64,000 nucleotides of DNA. Origin: an uncultured Pelagibacteraceae bacterium (lineage in GTDB: Bacteria; Pseudomonadota; Alphaproteobacteria; Pelagibacterales; Pelagibacteraceae). Position numbers and translations under genes: made by a program. How positions within the stretch are numbered: the stretch's first letter is position 1; every line of letters begins with the position of its first letter. The notes below the pieces were generated by a model. That model was given only the letters and a program-made list of their open reading frames with translations. It did no database searches and had not been told where the DNA came from. Location: assembly GCA_902626725.1 (NCBI GenBank), contig CACOGI010000002.1, forward strand, positions 1 through 64,000. Reading direction: 5' to 3'. Positions 39,777-50,978 of the stretch are shown here, piece by piece.

Positions 39777-40424
39777 TTATTTTTTTGCTAATAACGTTTC
39801 ACCTGAAATAGCTTTTTGTCCAACTTTTACTAAAGGTTCATAATTTTCATAATAAATATCTGCGCGACTTCCAAATCTAATCATTCCAATTCTATCTCCT
39901 TGTTTCAAGTCCTGAGCCTTGTTTGACTCACATACAATTCTACGCGCAATCAAACCTGCGATCTGAACGACGATTACATCATCGTTATTGATATCTTTAA
40001 TCTTATAATAGTTTCGCTCATTATCTTCACTTGCCTTATCAAGAGAAGCATTTAAAAATTTTCCCGGTTTGTATAAAATTTCCTCTATTTTTCCACTACA
40101 CGGAGATCTATTTACATGACAATCAAACACATTCATAAAAATACTAATCTTTTTAAATTTTCTGTTTTCAAGTCCTAACTCTTTCGGTCCATCAACTTCT
40201 TCCACCTTTATAACTTCTCCATCTGCTGGACTGACAAGATAGTTGTCATTTTCAATAATAACTCGATCTGGATCTCTAAAAAAATAATAAACCCAAATTG
40301 TTAAAACTAAACCTATAAGACCGAAAAAATCATTAAAACTATAAAACAAGATAGTTATAACTCCGGCTATAACTAAAAACTTATATCCTTCAGCGTGTAT
40401 CTTTGGAAATATCTTACTAAACAT
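39777..40424 (-). CDS. psd: Phosphatidylserine decarboxylase proenzyme
   Basis: FFRDPDRVI, VSPADGEV, FDCHVNRSPCSG, RFGSRADIY. Confidence 0.94.
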   Translation of the reverse strand: MFSKIFPKIHAEGYKFLVIAGVITILFYSFNDFFGLIGLVLTIWVYYFFRDPDRVIIENDNYLVSPADGEVIKVEEVDGPKELGLENRKFKKISIFMNVFDCHVNRSPCSGKIEEILYKPGKFLNASLDKASEDNERNYYKIKDINNDDVIVVQIAGLIARRIVCESNKAQDLKQGDRIGMIRFGSRADIYYENYEPLVKVGQKAISGETLLAKK

Positions 40425-40497
40425 ATTCTTCTATTTGATAATTTTTCATTAATATGTATATAAAATCGCGAAATTCAATTAATAAGATAAAATATAA

Positions 40498-41712
40498 GTG
40501 AGCAAAATTACCGTAAAAAACCCAGTTGTAGAGTTAGATGGTGATGAAATGACCAGAATAATCTGGGATTTTATCAAAAAGAAATTAATTCTTCCCTATC
40601 TTGATCTTGGTATTGAATATTTTGATTTAGGTATGAAAAGTAGGGATAATACTAATGATAAGATTACAGTGGACTCTGCGAATGCAATCAAAAAATTTGG
40701 GGTTGGAATAAAATGTGCAACTATTACTCCAGATGAAGCACGTGTAGAAGAATTCAAATTAAAAAAAATGTGGAGATCACCAAATGGAACAATAAGAAAT
40801 ATTATTGGCGGAACTGTATTTAGAGAGCCAATAATTTGTTCCAATATACCTAAATTAGTTCCATCTTGGTCTGATCCAGTTGTAATTGGAAGGCATGCTT
40901 TTGGTGATCAATATAGAGCTACTGATTTTAAAGTACCCGGGAAAGGAAAGATGGAAATTAAGTGGACTTCAGAAAATGGGAAGGATGAGATCAAACATGA
41001 GGTTTTTAATTTTACTGGACCTGGAGTTGCGCTTTCAATGTATAATTTAGATAAATCTATTGAGGATTTCGCTAGATCTTGTTTTAGTTATGGACTAATT
41101 AAAAATTGGCCAGTCTATTTATCCACAAAGAATACTATTTTAAAAAAATATGATGGAAGATTTAAGGATATTTTTGAAGAGGTGTTCAATAAAGAGTTTA
41201 AAAAAAAATTTGAAGAAAAAGAAATAACTTATGAGCATAGATTAATTGATGATATGGTCGCGTGTGCTATGAAATGGAGTGGAAAATATATTTGGGCTTG
41301 CAAAAATTATGATGGCGATGTTCAATCGGATACTATGGCACAAGGTTATGGATCTTTAGGATTGATGACTAGTACATTGCTAACACCTGATGGAAAAATT
41401 ATGGAGGCAGAGGCAGCTCATGGAACTGTAACAAGACATTACAGGATGCATCAACAGGGAAAAGAAACATCTACCAATCCAATAGCTTCAATTTTTGCAT
41501 GGACAAGAGGATTAGCTCATAGAGGTAAGTTAGATGGAAATAATCAGCTTATAAAATTTTCAAATATAATAGAAAAAGTATGTGTTGATTGCGTTGAAAG
41601 TGGATTTATGACAAAAGATCTTGCGATCTTAATTGGACCATCAAGCAAATATCTAACAACTAATCAATTCTTAGATGTAATTGATAAAAATTTGAAAAAA
41701 AAACTAAATTAG
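40498..41712 (+). CDS. icd: NADP-dependent isocitrate dehydrogenase
   Basis: [68 protein letters not shown] start. Confidence 0.96.
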   Translation: MSKITVKNPVVELDGDEMTRIIWDFIKKKLILPYLDLGIEYFDLGMKSRDNTNDKITVDSANAIKKFGVGIKCATITPDEARVEEFKLKKMWRSPNGTIRNIIGGTVFREPIICSNIPKLVPSWSDPVVIGRHAFGDQYRATDFKVPGKGKMEIKWTSENGKDEIKHEVFNFTGPGVALSMYNLDKSIEDFARSCFSYGLIKNWPVYLSTKNTILKKYDGRFKDIFEEVFNKEFKKKFEEKEITYEHRLIDDMVACAMKWSGKYIWACKNYDGDVQSDTMAQGYGSLGLMTSTLLTPDGKIMEAEAAHGTVTRHYRMHQQGKETSTNPIASIFAWTRGLAHRGKLDGNNQLIKFSNIIEKVCVDCVESGFMTKDLAILIGPSSKYLTTNQFLDVIDKNLKKKLN

Positions 41713-44370
41713 TTTTTTAATTTTTTCGAAAGCTTCATCAATTTTACTCCTATCTATTCCTCCTGCTTGAGCAAAATCTTTTCTTCCACCACCACCTTTT
41801 CCACCAATTATTTCTGATCCTAATTTTGCAAATTTTACTGCATCATATTTATCGACTAATTTGTTAGTAATTCCAACAGCCAGTCCAACCTTATCTTCAC
41901 TGCTTGCAAAAACAATTACAATACCATCACCTAATTCTTTTTTACCATTATCAACTAATTTTCTTAAATCTTTCGGAGGTAAATCTTTAACTTTTTGAAA
42001 TCTAACTTTTATATTATTTATCTTTTCATCTTTAATAATATTTTTGGTTTTATCTTGAAGAACTGAGTTAACATTTAGTTGCTCAAGTTGTTTCGAAAGA
42101 TTTTTTATAATTTCTTTTAAATCTTTATTATCAACCTTCGGTTTACCTCCAAGTTTTATTATTTGGGATGACAAATCTTTGATAGTCTCTTCATCTTTTT
42201 GAGTAGATAAAGTAGACAACTTTTCTTTATTCTTTATAAAATCATCAAGCTGTTTATCTCTAAGAGCCTCAACTCTTCTTACACCTGCAGCAATAGACGA
42301 TTGACTTACAGTTTTAAATTTTCCAATATCTCCAGTGTTTTTGACGTGAGTTCCTCCACACAATTCTGTTGAAAAATATGCATCTTTTTCTCTACCCATT
42401 GATACAACACGAACTTCGTCTCCATATTTTTCTCCAAAGAAAGCAAGTGCGCCTTTTTCTATAGCTGCTTTTGGTGTCATAATTCTTGTTGTTACCTCAG
42501 AACTATTTGAAACATATTCATTAACTAATTTATCTATAGTCTCTAGCTCTTCATTAGTAATTGGTTTCATATGGCTAAAATCAAATCTTAACCTATCTGG
42601 AGCAACTAATGATCCTTTTTGCATAACATGTTTACCTAAGGTTCTTCTTAGGGACTCATGAAGTAAGTGTGTAGCAGAATGGTAAGCTTTTAAATTATCC
42701 CTTCTCTCAACATCTATTTTCATCTCTACTACATCATTGATTTTTATTTCACCAGTTTTCAAAGATCCATAATGAACAAATAAGTCTCCAAGTTTTTTTT
42801 GTGTATCCTCTACCTCAAAAACAGAGTTGCCTGAAACAATTGTTCCTTTATCTCCAAGTTGACCTCCTGACTCTCCATAAAATGGAGTTTGATTTGTAAT
42901 GATCATTCCTTCTTCACCATTAGACAAAGATTTTGTTTCTTTATTATTTTTAATAAGATTTAATACAACACCTTCGGACTGATTGGACTCGTAACCTAAA
43001 AATTCTGTAGGACCAGTTTTATCTTTAATTGAAAACCAAATCGCCTCCTCAGAGCTATCTCCAGAACCTTTCCAATTCTTTTTTGCAAGTTCTTTGCTTT
43101 TTTTCATCAATTCATCAAATTTCTTATGATCAACTTTCAATGATTTGTTTTTTAAAATATCTTCTGTGAGATCTAATGGAAAACCATAGGTGTCATATAA
43201 CTTGAAAGCGACATCCCCAGGTAAAACTTTGTCTATTTTTGCAATCTCATCATTCAAAATTTTGATACCTCTATCTAGTAAAACTAAAAATTTTTCCTCC
43301 TCCATTCTTAAAGTTTCTTTAATTAAAGATTGAGACCTTTCAAGCTCTGGATAATTTCCTGACATCTCCTTTTTTAACGAGTCAAAAATTTTATAAAAAA
43401 TTGGTTCTTTAGATCCTAACAAATGAGAATGTCTCATCCCTCTTCTCATAATTCTTCTTAGAACATATCCACGACCTTCATTTGAAGGTAAAACTCCTTC
43501 AGCCAAAAGAAATGAGCTTGCTCTTAAGTGATCAGCAATTACTCTAAAACTTGATATATTTTTATCTTTTTGTTTGACTTTTGTTACTTCAGATATTGAG
43601 CTAATTAATTTCTTAAAGTGATCAGTTTGATAATTATCATGTGTGCCTTGTAAAAGAGCTGCAATCCTCTCTAATCCCATTCCTGTATCAACAGAAGGTT
43701 TTGGTAAATCTATTCTTTTTTCCTTTGAGACTTGCTCATACTGCATAAAGACCAAGTTCCAAATTTCAATAAAACGATCTCCGTCCTGATCTTTAGTTCC
43801 AGGTAGTCCACCTTTTAGATGATCTCCATGATCATAAAATATTTCTGAGCAAGGACCGCAAGGACCAGTCTCACCCATTGACCAAAAGTTATCAGATGTT
43901 GCAATTCTAATTATTCTATCATCACTAAAACCCGCTATTTTCTTCCAAAAATTAAATGCTTCATCATCTTCGTGAAAAACTGTTACATAAAGCCTATTTT
44001 TATCTAACCCAAAATCTTTGGTAATTAAATTCCATGCGAGTTCTATTCCTCTTTCTTTGAAATAATCTCCAAAAGAAAAGTTTCCTAACATTTCAAAAAA
44101 AGTATGGTGTCTTGGCGTATAACCAACATTTTCTAAATCATTATGTTTGCCACCTGCTCTAACGCATTTTTGTGAGGTTGTTGCTCTTTGATAATCTCTT
44201 TTTTCTAAACCAGTAAAAACATTTTTAAATTGAACCATTCCTGAATTTGCAAACATTAAAGTTGGATCGTTATTTGGAACTAAATTACTAGACTCAACAA
44301 TCTTATGATCGTTTTTCTCAAAGTATTTAAGAAACGTACTTCTTATTTCATTTAATGATTTGTCTGCCAT
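41704..44370 (-). CDS. alaS: Alanyl-tRNA synthetase
   Basis: RKYF-like N-terminus, [57 protein letters not shown]. Confidence 0.97.
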   Translation of the reverse strand: MADKSLNEIRSTFLKYFEKNDHKIVESSNLVPNNDPTLMFANSGMVQFKNVFTGLEKRDYQRATTSQKCVRAGGKHNDLENVGYTPRHHTFFEMLGNFSFGDYFKERGIELAWNLITKDFGLDKNRLYVTVFHEDDEAFNFWKKIAGFSDDRIIRIATSDNFWSMGETGPCGPCSEIFYDHGDHLKGGLPGTKDQDGDRFIEIWNLVFMQYEQVSKEKRIDLPKPSVDTGMGLERIAALLQGTHDNYQTDHFKKLISSISEVTKVKQKDKNISSFRVIADHLRASSFLLAEGVLPSNEGRGYVLRRIMRRGMRHSHLLGSKEPIFYKIFDSLKKEMSGNYPELERSQSLIKETLRMEEEKFLVLLDRGIKILNDEIAKIDKVLPGDVAFKLYDTYGFPLDLTEDILKNKSLKVDHKKFDELMKKSKELAKKNWKGSGDSSEEAIWFSIKDKTGPTEFLGYESNQSEGVVLNLIKNNKETKSLSNGEEGMIITNQTPFYGESGGQLGDKGTIVSGNSVFEVEDTQKKLGDLFVHYGSLKTGEIKINDVVEMKIDVERRDNLKAYHSATHLLHESLRRTLGKHVMQKGSLVAPDRLRFDFSHMKPITNEELETIDKLVNEYVSNSSEVTTRIMTPKAAIEKGALAFFGEKYGDEVRVVSMGREKDAYFSTELCGGTHVKNTGDIGKFKTVSQSSIAAGVRRVEALRDKQLDDFIKNKEKLSTLSTQKDEETIKDLSSQIIKLGGKPKVDNKDLKEIIKNLSKQLEQLNVNSVLQDKTKNIIKDEKINNIKVRFQKVKDLPPKDLRKLVDNGKKELGDGIVIVFASSEDKVGLAVGITNKLVDKYDAVKFAKLGSEIIGGKGGGGRKDFAQAGGIDRSKIDEAFEKIKKLI

Positions 44371-44420
44371 ATTTTTAAAATACAGCTTTTTTGTTCTATG
44401 TCTAGATAACGATAAGGGGG

Positions 44421-44445
44421 AAAGGCGCTTATAATAAGCGCCTTT
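44421..44445 (-). terminator. Hairpin downstream of recA
   Basis: AAAGGCGCTTA / TAAGCGCCTTT, 11-bp perfect stem with 3-nt loop. Confidence 0.7.
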
Positions 44446-44469
44446 ATAATTTAAAGATGACCTTTAATT

Positions 44470-45618
44470 TTAGTTCTTTTTAGCTGGAGCAGCATCTTTG
44501 CTAGCTTCTTCTTTTTCAGCTACTTTCTTCTCTTTTTCAATCTTTTCAGGACTTAGTGGATTTCCTTCAATTTTCTTTGAAATCACACCAGCTTTTTCTC
44601 TAATTGCCATTTCTATTTCTGCAGCAACTTTAGGATTTTGTGCAAGATAAGTTTTTGCGTTTTCTCTACCTTGTCCAATTTTCTCACCTTTATAGGCATA
44701 CCAAGCTCCTGATTTTTCAATAATATCGGCTTTAGCACCTAGGTCGACTAACTCACCCATTTTGCTAATACCTCTTCCATACATCAAATCAAATTCAACA
44801 ACTTTAAATGGTGGTGCTACTTTATTTTTAACTACTTTTACTCTTGTAGTATTTCCAATAATTTCGTCTTTGTCTTTGATGGCACCAATTCTTCTAATGT
44901 CCATTCTTACAGATGAATAAAACTTGAGTGCGTTACCACCTGATGTTGTTTCTGGACTTCCAAACATAACTCCAATTTTCATTCTGATTTGGTTAATGAA
45001 AATCATCATTGTATTTGTATTTGAAATAGAACCAGTTAATTTTCTTAAAGCCTGACTCATTAATCTTGATTGAAGACCAACATGGTGATCACCCATCTCA
45101 CCTTCAATTTCAGCTTTTGGAGTTAAAGCTGCCACAGAGTCAATTACAATAACTGAAATAGAGCCTGATTTTACTAGCGTATCTGCTATTTCAAGAGCTT
45201 GTTCACCAGCATCTGGTTGAGAGATTAAAAGCTCTTCAGTATTAACTCCTAATTTTTTTGCATAAACTGGATCTAAAGCGTGCTCAGCATCAACAAAGGC
45301 ACAAATTCCACCAGCTTTTTGAGCTTCAGCAACTACTTGTAATGCTAATGTTGTTTTTCCTGAAGACTCTGGTCCATATACTTCTATAATTCTTCCTTTA
45401 GGCAATCCACCTATTCCTAAAGCTAAATCTAAACTTAAAGAACCTGTAGATATCGACTCGATATCCATTGCTCTTTTTTCGCCCAGCTTCATAACTGAGC
45501 CTTTTCCAAAGTTGTCAGTTATCTGACTGATAGCAGCATCTAATGCTTTATTTTTCTCTTTATTTTCCAATTCTTGATCTTTTGTAGATTTAACTACTTT
45601 TAGGTTGTTTTTAGTCAT
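44470..45618 (-). CDS. recA: Recombinase RecA
   Basis: [30 protein letters not shown]; start may be MTKNN (45618) rather than 45630. Confidence 0.97.
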   Translation of the reverse strand: MTKNNLKVVKSTKDQELENKEKNKALDAAISQITDNFGKGSVMKLGEKRAMDIESISTGSLSLDLALGIGGLPKGRIIEVYGPESSGKTTLALQVVAEAQKAGGICAFVDAEHALDPVYAKKLGVNTEELLISQPDAGEQALEIADTLVKSGSISVIVIDSVAALTPKAEIEGEMGDHHVGLQSRLMSQALRKLTGSISNTNTMMIFINQIRMKIGVMFGSPETTSGGNALKFYSSVRMDIRRIGAIKDKDEIIGNTTRVKVVKNKVAPPFKVVEFDLMYGRGISKMGELVDLGAKADIIEKSGAWYAYKGEKIGQGRENAKTYLAQNPKVAAEIEMAIREKAGVISKKIEGNPLSPEKIEKEKKVAEKEEASKDAAPAKKN

Positions 45619-45667
45619 TTTTTGCCTCATTTTTTAATTTTTTTAATACTCGAATCATCTTATAAAT

Positions 45668-45682
45668 GTACACATTTTGTTC
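45668..45682 (-). promoter_or_regulatory. Degenerate SOS box upstream of recA
   Basis: Sense strand GAAC-AAAATGT-GTAC versus GAAC-N7-GAAC (one mismatch). Confidence 0.45.
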
Positions 45683-45725
45683 TCATTAGCAAGATTAATT
45701 TATTTTCACTCTAAAAAGTCAATAA

Positions 45726-47021
45726 TTACCTAATTTTTAGATATTCACTATTCAATAAACCAACAGACTTAAGGAGATTGAATTGTGAGAGGATATAATT
45801 CTTTTCAGAATCGGCTAATGAAATCTGAGCATTTAACAATAAAGAATTAGACTGGATAACTTCTAGAGTGGTTCGATCAGAGCCACTGTTATATTCTGCA
45901 ACAATTCCCTCATTAGCTATTTCAGCAGCATTAACTTGAGCTCTAACAGAATTTAATAAACTTTGATTAGATTGATATGAAGACCATGCGCTAGCTACGT
46001 TAGTTTGATTTTTTTTAATTGAGTTATCTAAAAGTAAACTTTTTTGTATTTCTGTACTTTTATTTTTATTTAAATTAGCATAATTTTTTCCACCAGAATA
46101 AAACGGCCAAGTAATCGTTGCTTTTAAAACATCTTTTTCTCTTTCATCATATGTAGAGCTCAAATCATCTGTTTCAGATCTATCGAAAGACAATTTGGCA
46201 GTTGGTGATAAATCTGATCTTGCGCTTATAGTATCTTTTTTTGACTGCTCATATTCAAGCTGAGCAATAATTAAATTGGGATTATTTTTTTTTGATATTT
46301 CGATAGCATCACTTAGTTGTTTAGGTAAATTTAAATTATTAATCGAGTTTTTATCTAAACTTTCAGTATCGTTTAATTGACCAATTACATTTTCATAATT
46401 TAATCTGCTAGTTAAAAAATCATTTTCCGCTTTAATTAAATTGGCTTTTGCACCAGCAAGGGATGACTCTGATTGAGCAACATCGGATAAAGATATATTA
46501 CCTCGCTCAAGTCTAATTCTATCAGTTTCTACTTGTCTTTCTAGTAAATTAACATTTGAATTATTTATCAAGAGTTTTTCCTTTGCTGAAATTAGCCCAG
46601 TGTATGCTTCGGCAGCTTTATATAGAATTTCTTGCTCTTTTTTTAATAGCTTAGCTTTAGCTAAATCTATTCCTATTTTACTTTTAGCTAGCTCTGCGCC
46701 TCTTCCAAAATCAAATAAAGTTTGCGTAATTATTATAGATCTAACCTCAGGATCTACATCTGTAATTGAAGCATTGGTCCCATTTCGATTTGTTAGTTTA
46801 TCTGTATCTTCCTCACTTTTTGTCCCCTCTAAAGTTATAGATGGTAAATAAGAACTAATAGAAACTTTATATTCTTGCTCAGAAATATTTATACTTTCTC
46901 TTTCAGCATTAAGCTCTGGATTAGTTTCAAAGGCTCTTTTTAAAGCAGCATTAAAAGTTTCTGCTAAAACAGAACTACTGCAAAAAACTGTAATTAAAAA
47001 AATTTTTAAAAATATTTTCAT
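45726..47021 (-). CDS. tolC: TolC-family outer membrane efflux protein
   Basis: Signal peptide; AALKRAFETNPELNAER, duplicated OEP domains, helical periplasmic repeats. Confidence 0.88.
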   Translation of the reverse strand: MKIFLKIFLITVFCSSSVLAETFNAALKRAFETNPELNAERESINISEQEYKVSISSYLPSITLEGTKSEEDTDKLTNRNGTNASITDVDPEVRSIIITQTLFDFGRGAELAKSKIGIDLAKAKLLKKEQEILYKAAEAYTGLISAKEKLLINNSNVNLLERQVETDRIRLERGNISLSDVAQSESSLAGAKANLIKAENDFLTSRLNYENVIGQLNDTESLDKNSINNLNLPKQLSDAIEISKKNNPNLIIAQLEYEQSKKDTISARSDLSPTAKLSFDRSETDDLSSTYDEREKDVLKATITWPFYSGGKNYANLNKNKSTEIQKSLLLDNSIKKNQTNVASAWSSYQSNQSLLNSVRAQVNAAEIANEGIVAEYNSGSDRTTLEVIQSNSLLLNAQISLADSEKNYILSQFNLLKSVGLLNSEYLKIR

Positions 47022-47947
47022 TTCTTTTTATATACTGCAGATTTAATTTGATGGTTACTATTTAAATTAAGAATAATTGATGCATATTTAGGCATATATT
47101 TAAACATATTTTGAGTAATTCTCTGATAAGTTTGCATAAAATTAATTACATCACCTTTGCTCATAATCTTTAAACTAAAATTTTTCTTATTATTTATCCA
47201 AAGCTTACGTTCTTGCTTTAATCTCCATTTTTGCAATAAACTAAAATTTTTAGCCTTTAAATAAATTAAACAATTCAGTTGTGAATATAATTTTTTGTAT
47301 TTTAATTTCAGTTGATTATTAACGTATTTTCTCCAAATTTGTTTTTGATCTTTTACTTTTTCCATAGAGTTGATTGTTTTTTTTAATGATTTATTTTTTT
47401 CTGATTTGGCGCCAACACACCATCCTTCAAAAATAATTACATCTGGTTTATTTTTTAAGTTATACCATTTTTTTTTATCAAACCTATCATCAGTAGCTTT
47501 ATTAAATGTTGGAAGCTTAAGCCTCTTGAATTTCTTACTTTTTACTTTTCGGAAAAAACTTAACATCATATTAATATCGTGAGTTCCTGGCACACCCCTT
47601 GTTAAAAGCATTGGGTGTATTTTCTTTGATAGACTTATCCTTTCTTGTCTTGTTTTATAAAAATCATCAATAGAGATTCTAAAAACCTTTAAGTTAAAAT
47701 ATTTAGTTAAAATTATTTTAATCAAAGAACTAATTGTTGTTTTTCCTGTTCCTTGACCCCCTGCTAAACCAACAAAATAAGGTTTTTTTTTATTGGTCTT
47801 ATTACTTATCCAGAAACATATTGGAATTAAAAAAGATTTAATCATTCTTTCTTTATTTTTAAATCTATCAGCTTTTGTTTCTTGAGATTTAATAAACTTT
47901 AAACAGTCTTTTTTTACCTTGCTAAAACATAAACTGAACTGTTGCAT
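47018..47947 (-). CDS. D-glycerate 3-kinase-like P-loop kinase
   Basis: GLAGGQGTGKTTISSLI P-loop, SIDDFYKTRQER, RGVPGTHDI, IFEGWCVGA. Confidence 0.85.
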   Translation of the reverse strand: MQQFSLCFSKVKKDCLKFIKSQETKADRFKNKERMIKSFLIPICFWISNKTNKKKPYFVGLAGGQGTGKTTISSLIKIILTKYFNLKVFRISIDDFYKTRQERISLSKKIHPMLLTRGVPGTHDINMMLSFFRKVKSKKFKRLKLPTFNKATDDRFDKKKWYNLKNKPDVIIFEGWCVGAKSEKNKSLKKTINSMEKVKDQKQIWRKYVNNQLKLKYKKLYSQLNCLIYLKAKNFSLLQKWRLKQERKLWINNKKNFSLKIMSKGDVINFMQTYQRITQNMFKYMPKYASIILNLNSNHQIKSAVYKKK

Positions 47948-47952
47948 GAAAT

Positions 47953-48324
47953 TTATTTTTTTTGATCCATTATATGATTATGACCATCATTCACGCCAAC
48001 ATCTAATTTGAATATTTCTTGAGGATCAATTCCATCTAAACAAGCAACATTTATTCCAAAAGTATTTGGGTCCGCTCTTCTAAGGTTGTGTGTGTGAATA
48101 CCACACAAGGTGCAAAAATAATGTTTAGCAACTTTTGTTTTGAATTGATAAACATTTAATTTATCTTCACCTTTTATTATCTTTAAATCTTCTTTGTTTA
48201 CGTTCTTAAGAATTGCACCCTTTCTCTTACACATCGAGCAATTACATCTTTTTAAATTAGTTAAACCATCTTTAAGATTTACTTCAATTTCAACTGCTCC
48301 ACAGTGACATGTTAATTTTTTCAT
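47953..48324 (-). CDS. GFA/CENP-V family zinc protein
   Basis: CHCGAVEIEV, RCNCSMCKRKGA, YFCTLCGIHTHNLRR. Confidence 0.88.
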   Translation of the reverse strand: MKKLTCHCGAVEIEVNLKDGLTNLKRCNCSMCKRKGAILKNVNKEDLKIIKGEDKLNVYQFKTKVAKHYFCTLCGIHTHNLRRADPNTFGINVACLDGIDPQEIFKLDVGVNDGHNHIMDQKK

Positions 48325-48357
48325 ATTGATATCTAATTAAACTATCCTTGGTTGAAG

Positions 48358-48366
48358 TTATCCACA
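48358..48366 (+). promoter_or_regulatory. Perfect DnaA-box consensus in intergenic region
   Basis: TTATCCACA. Confidence 0.4.
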
Positions 48367-48441
48367 AGCATACAAAATGTAGTTTTGATGTTCACGTTTT
48401 GATTCACTTTTGATTCAATTACGGACTCAAAATACAACCTC

Positions 48442-48470
48442 TTGCGTGCATTGTATAAATAAGCTATAAA
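48442..48470 (+). promoter_or_regulatory. Candidate promoter of umuDC
   Basis: TTGCGT (48442-48447), 17-nt spacer, TATAAA (48465-48470). Confidence 0.55.
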
Positions 48471-48473
48471 TTA

Positions 48474-48488
48474 GAACAAAACAAGAAC
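48474..48488 (+). promoter_or_regulatory. LexA (SOS) box, alphaproteobacterial type
   Basis: GAAC-AAAACAA-GAAC, perfect GAAC-N7-GAAC directly before the umuD ATG. Confidence 0.85.
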
Positions 48489-48884
48489 ATGAAACTAACT
48501 GTCCCTTATTATCTACATAAAGCTGGTGCTGGTTTTCCCTCACCTGCCACTGATTATATCGAAGAAGACATTGATCTAAACATGCATTTAATCAAAAATG
48601 TTCCAGCCACTTTCATTATTCGAGTGCAAGGAAAATCCATGGTTGATGTTGGAATTAATGATGGTGATTTGTTAGTTGTCGATAAAAGTTTAAAACCAAA
48701 AAATTTCTCAACCGTTATTGCAAATGTTCATGATGAACTTGTAGTTAAAACTTTAGTTCAAGAAAGAGATAAAAAATTTCTAACATCTGGGTCTAAAAAT
48801 TTTTCTAATAGAATTTTAATTAATGAAGAAGAAGATGTCTTTATTTGGGGGGTTGTGACTTATGTCATCCATTCAACGTACTAA
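48489..48884 (+). CDS. umuD: UmuD-like S24 peptidase (Pol V subunit)
   Basis: GAGFPSPATDYIEEDIDLNMHLIKNVPATFIIRVQGKSM. Confidence 0.93.
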   Translation: MKLTVPYYLHKAGAGFPSPATDYIEEDIDLNMHLIKNVPATFIIRVQGKSMVDVGINDGDLLVVDKSLKPKNFSTVIANVHDELVVKTLVQERDKKFLTSGSKNFSNRILINEEEDVFIWGVVTYVIHSTY

Positions 48885-50142
48885 AAAATTAGCTCTAGTT
48901 GACTGTAATTCTTTCTATGTCTCTTGTGAAAGATTATTCAATCCAAGAATAAGAAAAAGACCTGTCGTGGTTTTATCTAATAACGATGGTTGTATTATCT
49001 CTAGATCTAATGAGGCAAAAGCTTTGGGGATTAAAATGGGTGAACCTTATTTTAAGGCCAAAGATATTATTGTTAAAAATAAAGTTGAAGTCTTTTCTTC
49101 AAATTATTCTTTATATGGAGATTTATCTAGAAGAGTAATGCGAACTCTTAAAAGATTTAATTCAGAAATAGAAGTTTATTCCATTGATGAAGCATTTATA
49201 GATTTATCTAACTTTCTAGATTCTGAGGTTGAAAAAGTTGGAAAAGAAATTAGAGAAACTGTTTTACAATGGACTGGCATTCCAACTAGCATTGGAATTG
49301 CCAAAACTAAAACTTTAAGTAAAGTTGCAAATCACATTGCAAAAAAGAAACAATCTGGGGTTACCAGTTTAATTGGAATAGAAAATTTAGATCCTATTTT
49401 AGAAAAAGTTGAAATTAATGATATATGGGGTGTGGGTAGACAGTTAACAAAGTTCTATCAAAAAAATGGAATTTACAATGCGAAACAACTTAAGAATAAA
49501 TCTAATACTTGGATTAAAAAATGTTCTAATGTTTTAAGTTCAAGAACTGCAATGGAGCTTAGGGGAATTCCTTGTATCAGTTTAGAAACTACACAAACAA
49601 AAAGAAAGAGCTGTGTAGTCTCAAGATCTTTTGGAAAAAGAATTGAAAAATTTCAAGAATTAAAAGAAGCAGTTGCAAATTATTGTTTAAATGCATCTGA
49701 GAAAATCAGATCAGAGTCTTTGGTTGCTAAAGCAATTACTGTTTTTGTTAGAACAAGTCCATTCCAAAGAGATTTTGGATATTATTCAAATGCTAAGACA
49801 GTTGATTTTCCTATTGCAACAAACAATAGTATAGAAATAGTTAAAACTGCAATTGTAATCTTAGAAAGTATTTTCAAAAATGGATACCGTTATCAAAAAG
49901 CAGGTGTTATGCTTACAGGGCTGCGTAATGATGATGGAAGAAAGAATTTATTTTCATCTAAAAAAGATGAAAAAATAAAAAGTTTAATGCAATCAATTGA
50001 TAATACTAATTATAGATATGGAAGATCAACTTTAAGTCTTGCAAGTGCTGGGGTTAATAAAAAATGGAATATGAGAAGGCAATATTCTTCTAAAATAGAT
50101 ACTGCTGATTTTTATTGTTTACCAACTATAAGGGCTATTTAG
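48862..50142 (+). CDS. umuC: Y-family DNA polymerase UmuC
   Basis: LVDCNSFYVSCERLFNP, VVLSNNDGCIISRSNEAK, YSIDEAFIDLS, PTSIGIAKTKTLSKVANHIAKK. Confidence 0.96.
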   Translation: MSSIQRTKKLALVDCNSFYVSCERLFNPRIRKRPVVVLSNNDGCIISRSNEAKALGIKMGEPYFKAKDIIVKNKVEVFSSNYSLYGDLSRRVMRTLKRFNSEIEVYSIDEAFIDLSNFLDSEVEKVGKEIRETVLQWTGIPTSIGIAKTKTLSKVANHIAKKKQSGVTSLIGIENLDPILEKVEINDIWGVGRQLTKFYQKNGIYNAKQLKNKSNTWIKKCSNVLSSRTAMELRGIPCISLETTQTKRKSCVVSRSFGKRIEKFQELKEAVANYCLNASEKIRSESLVAKAITVFVRTSPFQRDFGYYSNAKTVDFPIATNNSIEIVKTAIVILESIFKNGYRYQKAGVMLTGLRNDDGRKNLFSSKKDEKIKSLMQSIDNTNYRYGRSTLSLASAGVNKKWNMRRQYSSKIDTADFYCLPTIRAI

Positions 50143-50978
50143 TTTTTGAATTTTTCCTCTTTTTTTGGCTTTCTAAAGACAATGCTATCTAGATAAACTC
50201 TTTGATCCTGTAGACTCTTCCAATCAGAATTCCAATAACCAATAGTGCGATGTCTATAAATTCCAAATTTCATATAACCACCCGTACAAGTATCAGCTAA
50301 TGTTTTAATATTTTTAAGATCAGCTATAACTTCATTATTTTTAAAAATTTTAAATCTTCCAGTTTCATCAAGCTTCCAGAGAACGTGAAATTTTAAATGT
50401 GTCCACTTTCCTTTCAGGTCCTCAATTTTTCCAATTATGACTGGCTCTGATGAGTAAGCGGCTTTGCTAGCCCAACTATAATAGTGTTCTCCTTTATATT
50501 TAAAATCTTGAGCCCAAAAATGACAACAGCTATGGCACCCTTTGGCTTTATTATCAGTGTGCATTTGACCAATTATTACTACTGCCCCTTTTTCTAGAGG
50601 TTCATAATTTTCATCAAAATATACTGCATACTCAAATATATGTTCTTTGTTTTTTAATTTCATCTCACCAAGATGTATTTCTTGTCTACTTCTGTTTCCT
50701 TTACCATCACACTGAATTTGAGTTGTTTGCGCTTTACCCTTTCCACATCCCGCATCTTCTCTATTAACTGTAACTTGAATACTTGTTTTGCCCTCATAAA
50801 CAGGAAAACCATCAGAGGCTTTTACCTCTTTTATTCTATTCACCTTCTTTTCTGACATAGATAGGAATTGTTTTTTATATCCCTTTATATCTTTGAAATT
50901 AGTTTTATGATTGTCAGAAAATGCTGATACAGAAAATAAAAAAAATATAAAAATTGCCTTTAAAATTTTTTTATTCAC
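50139..50978 (-). CDS. Secreted polysaccharide-lyase-like protein (heparin lyase I-type fold)
   Basis: Signal peptide; SRQEIHLG, IGQMHTD, WTHLKFHVLWKLDETGRFKIFKNNEVIADL, YMKFGIYRH, RVYLDSIVFRK. Confidence 0.65.
   Translation of the reverse strand: MNKKILKAIFIFFLFSVSAFSDNHKTNFKDIKGYKKQFLSMSEKKVNRIKEVKASDGFPVYEGKTSIQVTVNREDAGCGKGKAQTTQIQCDGKGNRSRQEIHLGEMKLKNKEHIFEYAVYFDENYEPLEKGAVVIIGQMHTDNKAKGCHSCCHFWAQDFKYKGEHYYSWASKAAYSSEPVIIGKIEDLKGKWTHLKFHVLWKLDETGRFKIFKNNEVIADLKNIKTLADTCTGGYMKFGIYRHRTIGYWNSDWKSLQDQRVYLDSIVFRKPKKEEKFKN

Noticed and set aside
41119-41127. TTATCCACA DnaA box in icd
   Set aside because: Within conserved coding sequence (YLSTK); likely chance
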